NCBI RefSeq assembly: GCF_021352225.1
Contig: NZ_JAAUVI010000001.1
Coordinates: 778,191-842,190 of the forward strand
Length of the DNA: 64,000 bases
Reading direction: 5' to 3'
From: Methylobacterium sp. C25
GTDB taxonomy: Bacteria > Pseudomonadota > Alphaproteobacteria > Rhizobiales > Beijerinckiaceae
The notes beneath the pieces were generated by a model. It worked only from the letters and a program-made list of their open reading frames with translations, ran no database searches and was not told the DNA's origin. Shown piece by piece: positions 46,803 to 57,250 of the stretch; positions within the stretch are counted from its first letter, which is position 1, and each line of letters starts with the position of its first letter. The translations under genes were made by a program, and so were the position numbers.

Positions 46803-48089
46803 GTGAAGCGCACTCTCTTCCTCTTGCTCGCCACCGCCGCCACCCTCGGGCTGGGCCAGCAGGCGTGCCTCGCCCAGACCAACAATGCGGGCACCCCGGC
46901 AGCGCGCGTCGGGGGCGAGGCGTTCCAGGCCCCGAACGCCTCCGGCAGCGGGAGCACCGCCGAGTCGCAGGCACCAAATACCGACTACAAGCCCCTCTTG
47001 CCGAACCAGACCCGTGCGCCTCAGCCTGCGCAGAAGACGGAGGTCGAGGTCGCATCGGTCGCAAAGGGCTTGGCCTCACCCTGGGCGCTGGAGTTCCTGC
47101 CGGACGGTCGGATGATCGTGACCGAGAAGGCAGGCAAGATCCGCATCGTCTCGAAAGACGGCGCCGTCGGCGATCCGATCGCGGGCGTGCCGAAGGTCGA
47201 TTCCCGAGGGCAGGGCGGCTTGCTCGACATCGCGCTCAGCCCGAGCTTCGCCGCCGACAGGCTCGTCTACATCAGCTATTCGGAGCCGCGCGAGAAGGGC
47301 AACGGAACCACGGTCGCGAAAGCCAAGCTGATCGAGACCGGCGGCACGGCCAAGCTCGACGATCTGAAGGTGATCTTCCGCCAGACGCCGACCTATGACG
47401 GCGACAAGCATTTCGGCTCGCGCCTCGTCTTCTCGACGGACGGCAAGCTGTTCGTCACCGTGGGCGAGCGCTCCGACAAGCAGACCCGCGGACAGGCCCA
47501 GGATCTCACCAGCGGCCTCGGCAAGGTCTTCCGCATCGACACCGACGGCAACGCACCGAAGGACAACCCCTTCGCCGGCAGCGACAAGGCGAAGCCCGAG
47601 ATCTGGTCCTACGGCCACCGGAACGTGCAAGGCGCGACGCTCGACGGCCAGGGCCGCCTCTGGATCGTCGAGCACGGCCCACGCGGCGGCGACGAGCTCA
47701 ACCGTCCGCGCCCCGGCATCAATTATGGCTGGCCGCTGGCAAGCTACGGCCTCGAATATTCGGGCGAGAAGATCGCAGACGGCGCGACCGTGGCGGCCGG
47801 CACTTCGCAGCCGGTCTATTACTGGGACCCGGTGATCGGCCCGTCGGCCATTGCCTATTACGACAAGGACGTCTTTCCCGCCTGGAAGGGCCAGTTCGTC
47901 ATCGGCGGCCTCGTCAGCAAGGGCCTGGTCGTGCTCAAGCTCGCCGGAGACACCGTCGTTACGGAAGAGCGTGTGCCCCTCGACCATCGCATCCGCGACG
48001 TGAAGGTCGGTTCGGACGGCGCGATCTACGCCGTCACCGAGGGCGAGAACGGTGAGATTCTCAAGCTGACCTCCAAAAAGGGCAGCTGA
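46803..48089 (+). CDS. PQQ-dependent sugar dehydrogenase (soluble Asd/YliI family), exported
   Basis: A 428-residue protein with a signal peptide (MKRTLFLLLATAATLGLGQQACLA) and a low-complexity stretch to about residue 75. A six-bladed propeller follows, starting LASPWALEFLPDGRMIVTEKAGKIRIV. The blocks HFGSRLVFSTDGKLFVTVGERSDKQ and GHRNVQGATLDGQGRLWIVEHGPRGGDELN are those of soluble glucose/aldose dehydrogenases that bind PQQ and calcium. It oxidises sugars in the periplasm. GTG start at 46803 with AAGGA upstream. PQQ use fits a methylotroph, though the enzyme is not itself methylotrophic. Confidence 0.85.
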   Translation: MKRTLFLLLATAATLGLGQQACLAQTNNAGTPAARVGGEAFQAPNASGSGSTAESQAPNTDYKPLLPNQTRAPQPAQKTEVEVASVAKGLASPWALEFLPDGRMIVTEKAGKIRIVSKDGAVGDPIAGVPKVDSRGQGGLLDIALSPSFAADRLVYISYSEPREKGNGTTVAKAKLIETGGTAKLDDLKVIFRQTPTYDGDKHFGSRLVFSTDGKLFVTVGERSDKQTRGQAQDLTSGLGKVFRIDTDGNAPKDNPFAGSDKAKPEIWSYGHRNVQGATLDGQGRLWIVEHGPRGGDELNRPRPGINYGWPLASYGLEYSGEKIADGATVAAGTSQPVYYWDPVIGPSAIAYYDKDVFPAWKGQFVIGGLVSKGLVVLKLAGDTVVTEERVPLDHRIRDVKVGSDGAIYAVTEGENGEILKLTSKKGS

Positions 48090-48113
48090 GCCTCGCACCC
48101 GTCGAGCGGCAGC

Positions 48114-49019
48114 CTACCAGGTCAGCCGCTCGATCACCGCATCCGGCGTGACCGGCTGTCGCGAGAGCCAGTCGGCCACGTCGCCGAGACTGTGGTGCTC
48201 GGCGGTGATGCCGAGTTCCTCGGCATGGATTCCGCGGGCGACGAGGATCGAGGCGATACCCGCCGCGCTGGCCCCGGCGATGTCGGTACGAATGGCATCG
48301 CCCACCGCCACGACCCGCGCGAGGTCGGGTGCAGGCAGGCCGTCGAGCGCTCCAGCCTTGGCCAGGGCCGCGTCGTAGACCGGGCGGTACGGCTTGCCGG
48401 CATAGACGACCTCGCCGCCGATCTCGGCATAGGCCGCAGCGATGACACCGGCGCAGGGGATCAACTGGCGATTGCGCTCGACCACGAGATCCGGGTTGGC
48501 GCAGATCATCGGGATCTCTCTTGCCCGGAAGTCGGCGAGAGCCTCCCGGTAATCCTCGGCCGTCTCGGTATCGTCGTCGAACAGGCCCGTGCAGACCACG
48601 CGCTGCGCCTCGGCAGCCTCGACCAGCGCCAGATCGAGCCCGTCATAAATCGGCCGGTCGCGGTCCGGGCCGAGGTGATAGACCCGCTCGCCCGGATGAT
48701 GCGCCAACAGCTCGTGCGTTAGGTCCCCCGAGGTCAGGATGGCGTCGTAGGCCTCCCTCGGCACGCCGTAGCCGTCGAGGATGGTCTGGACCCCGCGCCA
48801 CGGGCGCGGCGCATTCGAGACGAGGATGACGCGGCGCGGGCGCTCGCCGGGCAGTCGGCGGTAGCGGATGAGTGCCTCACCGGCCGCCTTGTGGCCGATC
48901 CGGCCGTCATGGAGCACACCCCAGACATCGCAGAGGACGAGGTCGAAGGATTCGGCCACCTCCGCGAAGCCGCGAAGCGTGGGAACGGGGGCCGCGGCGG
49001 CGCGGTCGGACATGGACAT
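48114..49019 (-). CDS. HAD-family sugar phosphatase, NagD-like (TIGR01459 type)
   Basis: A 301-residue HAD superfamily IIA protein. The nucleophile motif is DVWGVLHDG near residue 32, ILVSNAPRPW near residue 67 is motif II, and VGDAIRTDIAGASAAGIASILV holds the metal-binding acidic residues near residue 245. It is a predicted phosphatase with an unknown substrate. The start at 49019 is one of two close ATGs (49013 is the other). It lies convergent to the dehydrogenase and heads in the same direction as the EAL protein gene upstream of it. Confidence 0.85.
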   Translation of the reverse strand: MSMSDRAAAAPVPTLRGFAEVAESFDLVLCDVWGVLHDGRIGHKAAGEALIRYRRLPGERPRRVILVSNAPRPWRGVQTILDGYGVPREAYDAILTSGDLTHELLAHHPGERVYHLGPDRDRPIYDGLDLALVEAAEAQRVVCTGLFDDDTETAEDYREALADFRAREIPMICANPDLVVERNRQLIPCAGVIAAAYAEIGGEVVYAGKPYRPVYDAALAKAGALDGLPAPDLARVVAVGDAIRTDIAGASAAGIASILVARGIHAEELGITAEHHSLGDVADWLSRQPVTPDAVIERLTW

Positions 49020-49105
49020 CTCGAATCTGGGAGAATGTCCGTCCGGTTAGGGACGACGGCCCTGGAAATCAATCGCCTGGAGGTGAGACCAGACGCCTGC
49101 TGCCG

Positions 49106-50524
49106 TCATACGGCGCGGCGGAGGAAATCCCGGAAGGCCTTGCGCTGCGGGGGCGGCTCGGATGCCGGCTGAGTCTCGCCGCCATCCTGCGTGGCGGCCG
49201 CGGGAGCGGAAGTCTTGGCCTCGGCGAAGACCTCTGCGCGCACTGCCTTCGGCCCCGCAAACACGGTGCCTTGAGCCATTGGGACGTCGAGATCGATCAG
49301 GTCGGGAACCTCCCCCTCGCGTTCGACCTCGGTCGCCACCAGCCGGATGCCGGCCCGGCCGAGGGCGGTGACGAGGTCCTCGACCGCGATGTCGGGCATC
49401 GTCTCCCGGGAAGGCGGCCGCAGCAGCAGCGCGGCCGGCACCTTGATCTGCGAGACACCCCGCTCGGCAAGTTGACCAGAGTCGAAGCGGAGGTCCGTCG
49501 GCCGGTCGAGACCGAAGCCGAGGCGTCCGCGCAGGGCGCCGAGAACCGCGTTCTGCTCGGCGTCGAGGCTGCGCCAGCTCGCCTGCGGCAGGGTCACGGT
49601 CACACGGCCGACGATGTCCGAGCCGTCGGAAACGAGTCCGCCGAGCGAGCGCAGGAAATCCGGCTCGAACAGCGAGAGGGGCGAGAGGCCGTAGGCCACA
49701 GTCGCATTGCTGCCGCGGCCCTGCAGGTGCCGGGCGATCACCGTGCTGCTGCGGATCATGCGGCGGTCGAGCGCCGTGGTGCGGCCCTGTCGCTCCAGCG
49801 CCGGCAGGAATGCTTCGGGCGCCAGGATCTCGGGTCCGAGCCTGAGGCGGGCCAGCGCCTCGTAGGAGACCACCTTGCGCTGCGGCAGCGTCACGATGGG
49901 CTGCAACCAGACTTCGAGGCCGTCGCCATCGAATGCCTCGATCAGCGCAGCCTCGTGCTCGGGATCGCGATTGGCCGGCACGAAGGCAGGCGGCTTGAAC
50001 GTCGTGCCCGGCATGGGAACCCGGCGCAGCGGGCCAGCGGGCGGCGCTTCCGTCGGTGTCACAGGCGCGGGTGCGGCCTTGAGACGTCCGATCTCGGCCT
50101 CCTGGGCAGAGACGACCTCGGCGAGTTCGCGCACGATGCCGCTGAGCAGGCCTATCTCGCGTGTGACGTCCTCGACTCCGGCGGCTAGCGTCTCGTCGGC
50201 GGCCGTCGGCGCGTCAGCCGGCGGCTCCGTCTTCGCGAGAACGGCGCGGGCAGCGACGGTGATCGCGGCCTCTGCCTTGAGCAGGCGCTGTGAAAGCACG
50301 CCGATCTCGCTCGACAGCTTCTCCTGAGAGGCCGAGAGACCGGTGACCCGGCGCTGTTGCATGATCGCGGTCAGAAGCGTCGCCATGAGCCCGAGCACGG
50401 CCAGGCCCAGCGCTCCCGCGACGGGGGCCACGATCGACAGGGGCAGCACAACCAGCAGCCCGACGAGACCGATGGTCCAGAGGCCGCCACGCAGGCCGAT
50501 CGACTTGGCCATCGGGGTCTTCAT
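49106..50524 (-). CDS. membrane-anchored degenerate EAL domain protein
   Basis: A 472-residue protein. Residues about 8-50 form two membrane segments, followed by a coiled-coil-like region with Ser/Gln/Glu (SASQEKLSSEIGVLSQRLLKAEA) and an EAL domain from about residue 195 to 440. The EAL motif is kept as YEALARL and a C-terminal lysine and VATEVE are also kept, but the Mg-binding N of SxNLS is replaced (AYGLSP), the EIT/ESE glutamate is absent (VTVTLPQ), and the DDFGTG loop is lost. It should bind, not hydrolyse, c-di-GMP or act as a scaffold. ATG 50524 is chosen over an earlier start at 50587 that would add 21 residues. Confidence 0.82.
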   Translation of the reverse strand: MKTPMAKSIGLRGGLWTIGLVGLLVVLPLSIVAPVAGALGLAVLGLMATLLTAIMQQRRVTGLSASQEKLSSEIGVLSQRLLKAEAAITVAARAVLAKTEPPADAPTAADETLAAGVEDVTREIGLLSGIVRELAEVVSAQEAEIGRLKAAPAPVTPTEAPPAGPLRRVPMPGTTFKPPAFVPANRDPEHEAALIEAFDGDGLEVWLQPIVTLPQRKVVSYEALARLRLGPEILAPEAFLPALERQGRTTALDRRMIRSSTVIARHLQGRGSNATVAYGLSPLSLFEPDFLRSLGGLVSDGSDIVGRVTVTLPQASWRSLDAEQNAVLGALRGRLGFGLDRPTDLRFDSGQLAERGVSQIKVPAALLLRPPSRETMPDIAVEDLVTALGRAGIRLVATEVEREGEVPDLIDLDVPMAQGTVFAGPKAVRAEVFAEAKTSAPAAATQDGGETQPASEPPPQRKAFRDFLRRAV

Positions 50525-50786
50525 CTCACAGGTCAGCGCAACCAGAAGCAGATTAACCTTTTTGGCGAGGGCGCGACTCGGCCGCAAGGCGCCATCGCGC
50601 TCCCAGTCAAGTCACCAACCGATAATGCCAAGGTGTGGCATTGTCCGCGGTGTCAGCCTCGGTTCATCCGCCACCGATAGAAATGAGTTTGTAACGAGCG
50701 CCTGGTTCGACGACGGACGATGAGGCGACAAGGCGAGGCGATCGGCAGTGTCTGCGCGATGGCCTGCGCGCGAGGGATGGCAGCGA

Positions 50787-51098
50787 ATGATCGTGAAGCG
50801 AGTGGCGTTGGCAGCGATGGCCGCGACGGTGTTGGGAATGGCGGTCGGCGCCGTACCTGCAGCCGCCCAATATGGTGGCCCATACTACAATGGCGATGAA
50901 TACGATCGCCCGCGCCGTTACGAGCGCCACTATGACGACGAGTATCGCCCGCGCCCGCGGCCCTACGGGCGCCAGGGAAGCCTCTGTGTGACCAAGCGCG
51001 GCAATTGCCCCTACCCGCCGGCACCGCAGGATTCGCCGTGCCGCTGCGATATTCCCGGCTTCGGCCCGAAGCGTGGCGCGATCGATAACGGATACTGA
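50787..51098 (+). CDS. small secreted Arg/Tyr-rich protein with C-terminal cysteines
   Basis: A 103-residue protein with a signal peptide (VALAAMAATVLGMAVGAVPAAA). The middle is rich in Tyr, Asp and Arg. The C-terminus has four cysteines in CVTKRGNC and CRC, then IPGFGPKRGA, a block that recurs in small secreted proteins of Methylobacterium and Bradyrhizobium, from memory. The start has GAGGGA 10 bases upstream. Function unknown. It is convergent to murA, with a hairpin between them. Confidence 0.75.
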   Translation: MIVKRVALAAMAATVLGMAVGAVPAAAQYGGPYYNGDEYDRPRRYERHYDDEYRPRPRPYGRQGSLCVTKRGNCPYPPAPQDSPCRCDIPGFGPKRGAIDNGY

Positions 51099-51119
51099 CG
51101 CGCGGGTTCAGGATATGAT

Positions 51120-51146
51120 GTCCGGCGAAGAACGGCTTCGCCGGAC
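51120..51146. terminator. symmetric hairpin between convergent genes
   Basis: An 11-base-pair perfect stem (51120-51130 with 51136-51146) with a 5-base loop lies 22 bases after the secreted protein stop and 7 bases from the murA stop. It has no T-run. Position suggests a shared transcription end point for both convergent genes. Confidence 0.5.
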
Positions 51147-51152
51147 AACGTC

Positions 51153-52442
<1,290 letters not shown>

Positions 52443-52583
52443 GTCGTTCCCCGGGCGCGAACCCGTCTGCCGAGCGCCGCACCGATCATGTTCGGGGCCG
52501 ATGCCCCTCTAAACGGCCAAGTATAAGGCCTATGGGGCGGAAAGAGGATGACGGGGGATCGCGGAAGTCATGCGCTGTGGCCG

Positions 52584-52784
52584 TCATGCATCGTGAGCGT
52601 CGGCGACGTCCCGCAGCGCTTTGTTCGATCCGTCGTTCCCGCTGCCGGCCGGCGTTTCCGCGGGCGGCCTCGGCTCCGTCTGCTCGGGGTCATGGTCAAT
52701 GGTCTGCGCCCGGCCGCGAGCCTGTTCTTTCCGGCGCTTGAGATTGTCTCGCAGGGCTGACTTCAACCGTTCCTGGCGCGACAT
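52584..52784 (-). CDS. small basic hypothetical protein upstream of murA
   Basis: A 66-residue protein. Residues about 5-28 (ERLKSALRDNLKRRKEQARGR) form a strongly basic amphipathic helix, and the rest is acidic/Pro-rich. A similar ALR-NLKRRKAQAR motif protein next to murA is common in Rhizobiales, which supports a real gene. The ribosome site is weak. No function is known; an RNA- or ribosome-associated role would be a guess. It ends 142 bases from the murA start. Confidence 0.6.
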   Translation of the reverse strand: MSRQERLKSALRDNLKRRKEQARGRAQTIDHDPEQTEPRPPAETPAGSGNDGSNKALRDVADAHDA

Positions 52785-53148
52785 CGGCTAAGACCCCGTC
52801 TCCATTGCGCGACGCATCGTCGCCGCTCGAGCCGGTCCGGGCCAATAGCCGTCAGCGGCGCTAGACGTCTGCCGAAACACGACTTTTCGCAACGCGACCT
52901 CTGCCGGCTCGGGAGCGGCCGCATCCTACACTCCAAGACCGCTAGCGATTTCGCGAAGCCGTCTCAACAGGTGCAGGCCAGCATTGCCCAGAAGTCACCT
53001 TGAACCAATTCCAAAATCCCTACTATTGTCCCGGCCACAGAACACACTCGGCCGGGCCACTGCGGAGGGTACCCTCCCGTAGCGAAACCGGTCCTGCGGC
53101 TGGTCGAGAGGCATCGAAGCCCGCAGCCGAGAAGAGCGTCGAGGACGG
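52785..53148. other. divergent intergenic region upstream of hemA
   Basis: A 364-base gap without a gene. TTGAAC at 53001-53006 with TACTAT at 53022-53027 (15-base spacing) or TATTGT at 53025-53030 (18-base spacing) is the best hemA promoter candidate. I see no FNR-type TTGAT-N4-ATCAA box. Confidence 0.4.
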
Positions 53149-54483
53149 ATGCCCGTGACACTAGTGCCTGAGCAGACCATCGACTCCGATCGTCTGGACA
53201 TGGACTTCGACCGTCCCAGCAAAGCTCGGGCCAGTTCCTCGCCCAAGATCGATTACGACCGACATTTCCGTGAGGCCGTCGACCGGCTGCATGCCGAGCG
53301 CCGCTATCGCGTCTTCGCGGATATCGAACGGATCGCGGGCGGCTTTCCGCAGGCGAAGTGGCGCAAGCCCGACGGCGGCACCCGCGAGATCACGGTATGG
53401 TGCTCGAACGATTATCTCGGCATGGGCCAGCACCCCAAGGTCGTCGGCGCGATGACCGACACGGCCAAGCGCTGCGGCGTCGGCGCAGGCGGCACCCGCA
53501 ACATCGCCGGCAACAACTCGCCCCTGGTCGATCTGGAGCGTGAACTCGCCGACCTCCACGGCAAGGAGGCGGGCCTCGTCTTCACCTCGGGCTACGTCTC
53601 GAACCAGACCGGCATCTCGACGATCGCCAAGCTGATCCCGAATTGCCTGATTCTGTCGGACGCCTTCAACCACAACTCGATGATCGAGGGCGTGCGGCAC
53701 TCGGGCTGCGAAAAGCGCGTGTTCCGCCACAACGATCTCGGCCATCTCGAGCAGCTTCTGCGCGAGGCCGGCGACCGTCCGAAGCTCATCGCCTTCGAGT
53801 CGGTCTACTCGATGGATGGCGACATCGCGCCGATCGAGGCGATCTGCGACCTCGCCGATGCCTACGGCGCGATGACCTATATCGACGAGGTCCACGCGGT
53901 CGGCCTCTACGGCGAGCGCGGTGCGGGAATCGCCGAGCGTGACGGCGTCATGCATCGCATCGACGTGATCGAGGGCACGCTCGCCAAGGGCTACGGCTGC
54001 GTCGGCGGCTACATCACCGGCTCGGCCGTGCTCTGCGATGCGGTGCGCAGCCATGCCGCCGGTTTCATCTTCACCACCGCCCTGCCCCCGGCCATCGCCG
54101 CCGCGGCCCGCGCCTCCGTACGCTACCTCAAGCGCTCGAAGACCGAGCGCGAGGCGCATCAGCGCCAAGCCGCGCAGACCAAGGCTGCGCTTGACGCCGC
54201 CGGCCTGCCGGTGCTCGCCACCGACACGCATATCGTGCCGGTGATGGTGGGCGATGCCGAGCTGTGCAAGGCGGCCGCCGACCATCTGCTCGAGCATCAC
54301 GGCATCTACATCCAGCCGATCAACTACCCGACCGTGCCGCGTGGAACGGAGCGCCTGCGCATCACGCCGACGCCGTTCCACGACAATGCCTGCATCGCCA
54401 CCCTGACGGCAGCGCTCGTCGAGACCTGGGACACGCTCGACCTGCCGCGGGCAGGCACGATCTTCGCCGCCGCGGCAGAGTAA
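53149..54483 (+). CDS. hemA: 5-aminolevulinate synthase
   Basis: A 444-residue PLP enzyme of the alpha-oxoamine synthase family. The core starts at [30 protein letters not shown], and the PLP lysine is Lys280 in [13 protein letters not shown]. It condenses succinyl-CoA and glycine, the C4 route to heme, cobalamin and bacteriochlorophyll precursors used by alphaproteobacteria. About 30 extra N-terminal residues precede the usual start. A GAGGACGG lies just ahead of ATG 53149. Convergent to the DUF2059 gene with a 16-base gap. Confidence 0.95.
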   Translation: MPVTLVPEQTIDSDRLDMDFDRPSKARASSSPKIDYDRHFREAVDRLHAERRYRVFADIERIAGGFPQAKWRKPDGGTREITVWCSNDYLGMGQHPKVVGAMTDTAKRCGVGAGGTRNIAGNNSPLVDLERELADLHGKEAGLVFTSGYVSNQTGISTIAKLIPNCLILSDAFNHNSMIEGVRHSGCEKRVFRHNDLGHLEQLLREAGDRPKLIAFESVYSMDGDIAPIEAICDLADAYGAMTYIDEVHAVGLYGERGAGIAERDGVMHRIDVIEGTLAKGYGCVGGYITGSAVLCDAVRSHAAGFIFTTALPPAIAAAARASVRYLKRSKTEREAHQRQAAQTKAALDAAGLPVLATDTHIVPVMVGDAELCKAAADHLLEHHGIYIQPINYPTVPRGTERLRITPTPFHDNACIATLTAALVETWDTLDLPRAGTIFAAAAE

Positions 54484-54499
54484 GGCGGCCGTCGAAGCC

Positions 54500-55030
54500 T
54501 CAGGGCTTGGCGGACCTGTCCCAGCCATGGGCCTGCGAGGCCTTGGCGATCTTGTCACGCAGTTCCGGGGTCAGCGAGCCCATCCATTGCTGCATGCCGG
54601 TCAGCATGGCCTGGGAGAGCTGCGGCTGGGCCTTGACCATGTTCTTGCCGGCCGGGGTTCCATAGAAGGCGGCAACGGCCTTCAGGTCGTCCTTCGACAG
54701 AACCGCCGCGAAGGCGAGAGCCTGGACGGAGAGCAGGTCGTCGTAGTGCGCGGCAAGCGTCGGCAGCACGACTTCGTCGACCATGATCTGCGCCCGGTCG
54801 ACTTCCTTGATGCCCATCTGCTGCATCATCCCGACCATTGGGGTCTTCATGGCCGCCAGAACCGCCGCGCGGTCACCCTGCGCGGCTGCGACGACCTCTT
54901 TCGCGGCGGCGAGACGCTCAGGATCGGCCGCCACTTGTGGCGTCGCGCCGGGTTTGGCAGGCGCCTCCGCCAGAGCCGGCGAGAGACAGACGCCGAGGGA
55001 GAAAAGTCCGGCTACGACCAGTAGGCGCAT
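54500..55030 (-). CDS. DUF2059 domain-containing secreted protein
   Basis: A 176-residue protein with a signal peptide (MRLLVVAGLFSLGVCLSPALA). The mature part is all-helical, with LPTLAAHYDDLLSVQALAFAAVLSKDDLKAVAAFYGTPAGKNMVKAQPQL, which is the DUF2059 block; the YGTPAGK is typical. A periplasmic protein of unknown function. It is convergent to hemA and lies 67 bases from the MBL hydrolase upstream of it on the same strand. Confidence 0.85.
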   Translation of the reverse strand: MRLLVVAGLFSLGVCLSPALAEAPAKPGATPQVAADPERLAAAKEVVAAAQGDRAAVLAAMKTPMVGMMQQMGIKEVDRAQIMVDEVVLPTLAAHYDDLLSVQALAFAAVLSKDDLKAVAAFYGTPAGKNMVKAQPQLSQAMLTGMQQWMGSLTPELRDKIAKASQAHGWDRSAKP

Positions 55031-55097
55031 GAAGAGGATTCCTTATCTCGCGAGGAGAGCGGATTATCCTCCTTCTACGACGCAACGGCGACAGGGC

Positions 55098-55829
55098 TCA
55101 AAACGCGACGACCAAACCGTCCTCGGCCGCGATGTAGTCCTCCGGCGGATGCGCGATCATCTCTTCGCTCATATGCGTGAGCATCAGCTTCTTCGGAGCG
55201 ATCTCCGGCAGGCGAGCCTTCAGTGTCGCCCAGTCGAGGTGAAACTTCACCGGGCGCTCGATGGTGTAGCCCTCGGCGATCAGAAGATCGGCCTCGTGGC
55301 CAGCCGGCACGATGGCGTCGACCCATTCGGTGTCGCCGGTATAGGCCACGACCTTGCCACCGCTCTCCAGGCGCAGCGCCTGGGACGGTGCGCCGGAGGG
55401 GTGCCGCATGGTGAAGGCGCTGGCTGTGACCTCGCCAACCGTCAGCGGTGCCCCCGCCTCGATCTCCTGAACCTCCACCGCGAAACGGCGCTCGACCGTG
55501 CTCGAGCCCGGAAACAGCGCCTCCATGGTCGCGAAAAGCCGTGCCTCGGTTCCCGGCGGCCCGACGATGACCAGCGGCTTGGTCCGCCGGCTGACCAGTT
55601 GCCCGTCGAGGATCAGCCAGGGCAGGCCACCGAAATGGTCGCCATGCAGATGGGTGATGAAGACCGTGTCGATCCCGTTCGGGTCGACACCGAAGCGGCG
55701 GATCGCGATCAGCGAGGATGCGCCGCAATCGATCAGGAAGTTGGTTCGCTCCGCCTCGACATGGAAACAGGTGTGGAAGCGCCCGCCCGATCCGAACGCG
55801 TCGCCGCAACCGAGAACCTGAAGCCGCAT
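55098..55829 (-). CDS. MBL-fold metal-dependent hydrolase (RNase Z-like/ElaC-related)
   Basis: A 243-residue metallo-beta-lactamase-fold enzyme. The zinc motif HLHGDHFGG is near residues 60-68, further ligands are expected in MRHPSGAP and YTGDTEW, and a late LTHMS histidine is present near residue 221. The overall plan is closest to RNase Z-like hydrolases, but the exosite arm of true RNase Z is not visible. Substrate unknown. An upstream gene on the same strand is absent; DUF4337 is divergent. Confidence 0.8.
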   Translation of the reverse strand: MRLQVLGCGDAFGSGGRFHTCFHVEAERTNFLIDCGASSLIAIRRFGVDPNGIDTVFITHLHGDHFGGLPWLILDGQLVSRRTKPLVIVGPPGTEARLFATMEALFPGSSTVERRFAVEVQEIEAGAPLTVGEVTASAFTMRHPSGAPSQALRLESGGKVVAYTGDTEWVDAIVPAGHEADLLIAEGYTIERPVKFHLDWATLKARLPEIAPKKLMLTHMSEEMIAHPPEDYIAAEDGLVVAF

Positions 55830-55932
55830 GGTCGTTTCGTCCCGTTGTCGAGGATCAATCCACCGAAGCAGTTTCGCGTTGCGCGCCGTCCCGTCATGGG
55901 CTGTGACTGCGACGCTTGCGAATCACTGAGGG

Positions 55933-56505
55933 ATGACACGGATGTCGGGTGGCGGTCACGGGGCGATCGAGGGGTCGAACAAGCGCGTGGCGCTGCTGAT
56001 CTCGATCCTGGCGCTGTTTCTCGCCGGCGCCGAAACGCTGGCCAAGAGCGCGCAGACCGAAGCGCTCGGCGCCAATGTCGAGGCCTCGAACCAATGGGCG
56101 TATTTCCAGGCCCGAACGATCCGTGCCACCGTCCTCAAGACCGCCGACGAGACCCTGGCGCTGACGACGCCCGCTCCGGGTAACGAGGCCGCCGTGAAGG
56201 CCAAGCGCGAGGACTGGGCCAAGACCATCGCCCGCTGGGAATCCGAGCCCGCCACCGGCGAGGGCCGCAAGGAGCTCGCCGCGAAGGCCCAGGCCTCCGA
56301 GCACAAGCGCGACCTCGCCCTGGAGCGCTATCATCATTACGAGCTGGCTTCGGCCGCCTTCCAGGTCGGGATCGTGCTGGCCTCGGCCCAGGTGATCACC
56401 GGGATCGTGCTGCTCGCTTTCGCCGGGGGCTTCCTCGGCTTCGCCGGTCTGGCACTCGCCGCCTTCGGCCTGTTCGCGCCGCACACGCTGCCGTTCCTGC
56501 ATTGA
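55933..56505 (+). CDS. DUF4337 domain-containing membrane protein
   Basis: A 190-residue protein. A first membrane segment lies at residues about 18-34 (LLISILALFLAGAET), followed by a long soluble helical region with ALGANVEASNQWAYFQARTIRATVLKTADE that defines the family. Two C-terminal membrane segments follow (VGIVLASAQVITGIVLLAFA and GFLGFAGLALAAFGLFAP). Function unknown. The next gene, on the same strand 102 bases later, is a second small membrane protein. Confidence 0.85.
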   Translation: MTRMSGGGHGAIEGSNKRVALLISILALFLAGAETLAKSAQTEALGANVEASNQWAYFQARTIRATVLKTADETLALTTPAPGNEAAVKAKREDWAKTIARWESEPATGEGRKELAAKAQASEHKRDLALERYHHYELASAAFQVGIVLASAQVITGIVLLAFAGGFLGFAGLALAAFGLFAPHTLPFLH

Positions 56506-56607
56506 GGTCGAGCGGGCCGCGGCAAGGAGAAGTATAGCCTTCGCCGGACGCGCCTGTCAGAGTTGCGCCCGGCGGCCTTTGTCCGAGCCGCAGCGGATGG
56601 GCCGGCC

Positions 56608-57123
56608 ATGGCACAGCGCTCCGATGACGAGGTCGAGAACCGGCTGACCAAGCTGTCGGCCTTCCTCTTCCTGCACACCGAGCACCTGGTCTACGCCCTG
56701 CTCGGCGGCCTGCTCGCAGTGACCGCCGCCCTCGCGCTGCTTGATGCCGCCGGCGTGCTGTTCGAGGCGCTGAAGAAGTTCGGCGGCGCGCAGCCGATGC
56801 TCGATGTCATCGACCGGCTGCTCTTTCTACTGATGATCGTCGAGATCCTGCACACGGTGCGGGTCTCGATGCGCTCGGGCCGGCTGACCTGCGAGCCGTT
56901 CCTGATTGTCGGCCTGATTGCCTCGATCCGGCGGGTCCTGGTGATCACACTCCAATCCTCGGAGGTGATGCACGGGTCGATGACCGCCGAGCGACAGGCC
57001 CTGTTCAACGCCTCGATGGTCGAACTCGGCGTGCTCGCCGGGCTCATCCTGGTGATGGTGATCTCGATCTTCCTCCTGCACCGCGCCGAGCCGGCGCAAC
57101 CGCAGGCCGCCGGCGAGGAGTAG
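56608..57123 (+). CDS. PsiE-like phosphate-starvation-inducible family membrane protein
   Basis: A 171-residue protein with four membrane segments. The first 25 residues are soluble (MAQRSDDEVENRLTKLSAFL), and the core (LLFLLMIVEILHTVRVSMRSGRLTCEPFLIVGLIASIRRVLVIT) matches the PsiE family. A frame open from 56563 would add 15 residues before ATG 56608, without support. The family name comes from E. coli induction data and does not prove a phosphate role here. It is not linked to pst or pho genes in the window. Confidence 0.75.
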   Translation: MAQRSDDEVENRLTKLSAFLFLHTEHLVYALLGGLLAVTAALALLDAAGVLFEALKKFGGAQPMLDVIDRLLFLLMIVEILHTVRVSMRSGRLTCEPFLIVGLIASIRRVLVITLQSSEVMHGSMTAERQALFNASMVELGVLAGLILVMVISIFLLHRAEPAQPQAAGEE

Positions 57124-57250
57124 CGGCGTGAGCGGGAAACCCGCTCCGCACAAGGCTGGAATGCAGGAACGGCGATTCTTCCCGCTTGTTGGTCGGCCGG
57201 TTGCGCCGGCATGACCGGCGCAGAACACGCGTCGATGAAGAGCAGCGTAG

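Noticed and set aside
54783..56183. Plus-strand frame of 466 residues
   Set aside because: It is a shadow across the DUF2059 and MBL genes, both with family motifs on the other strand.
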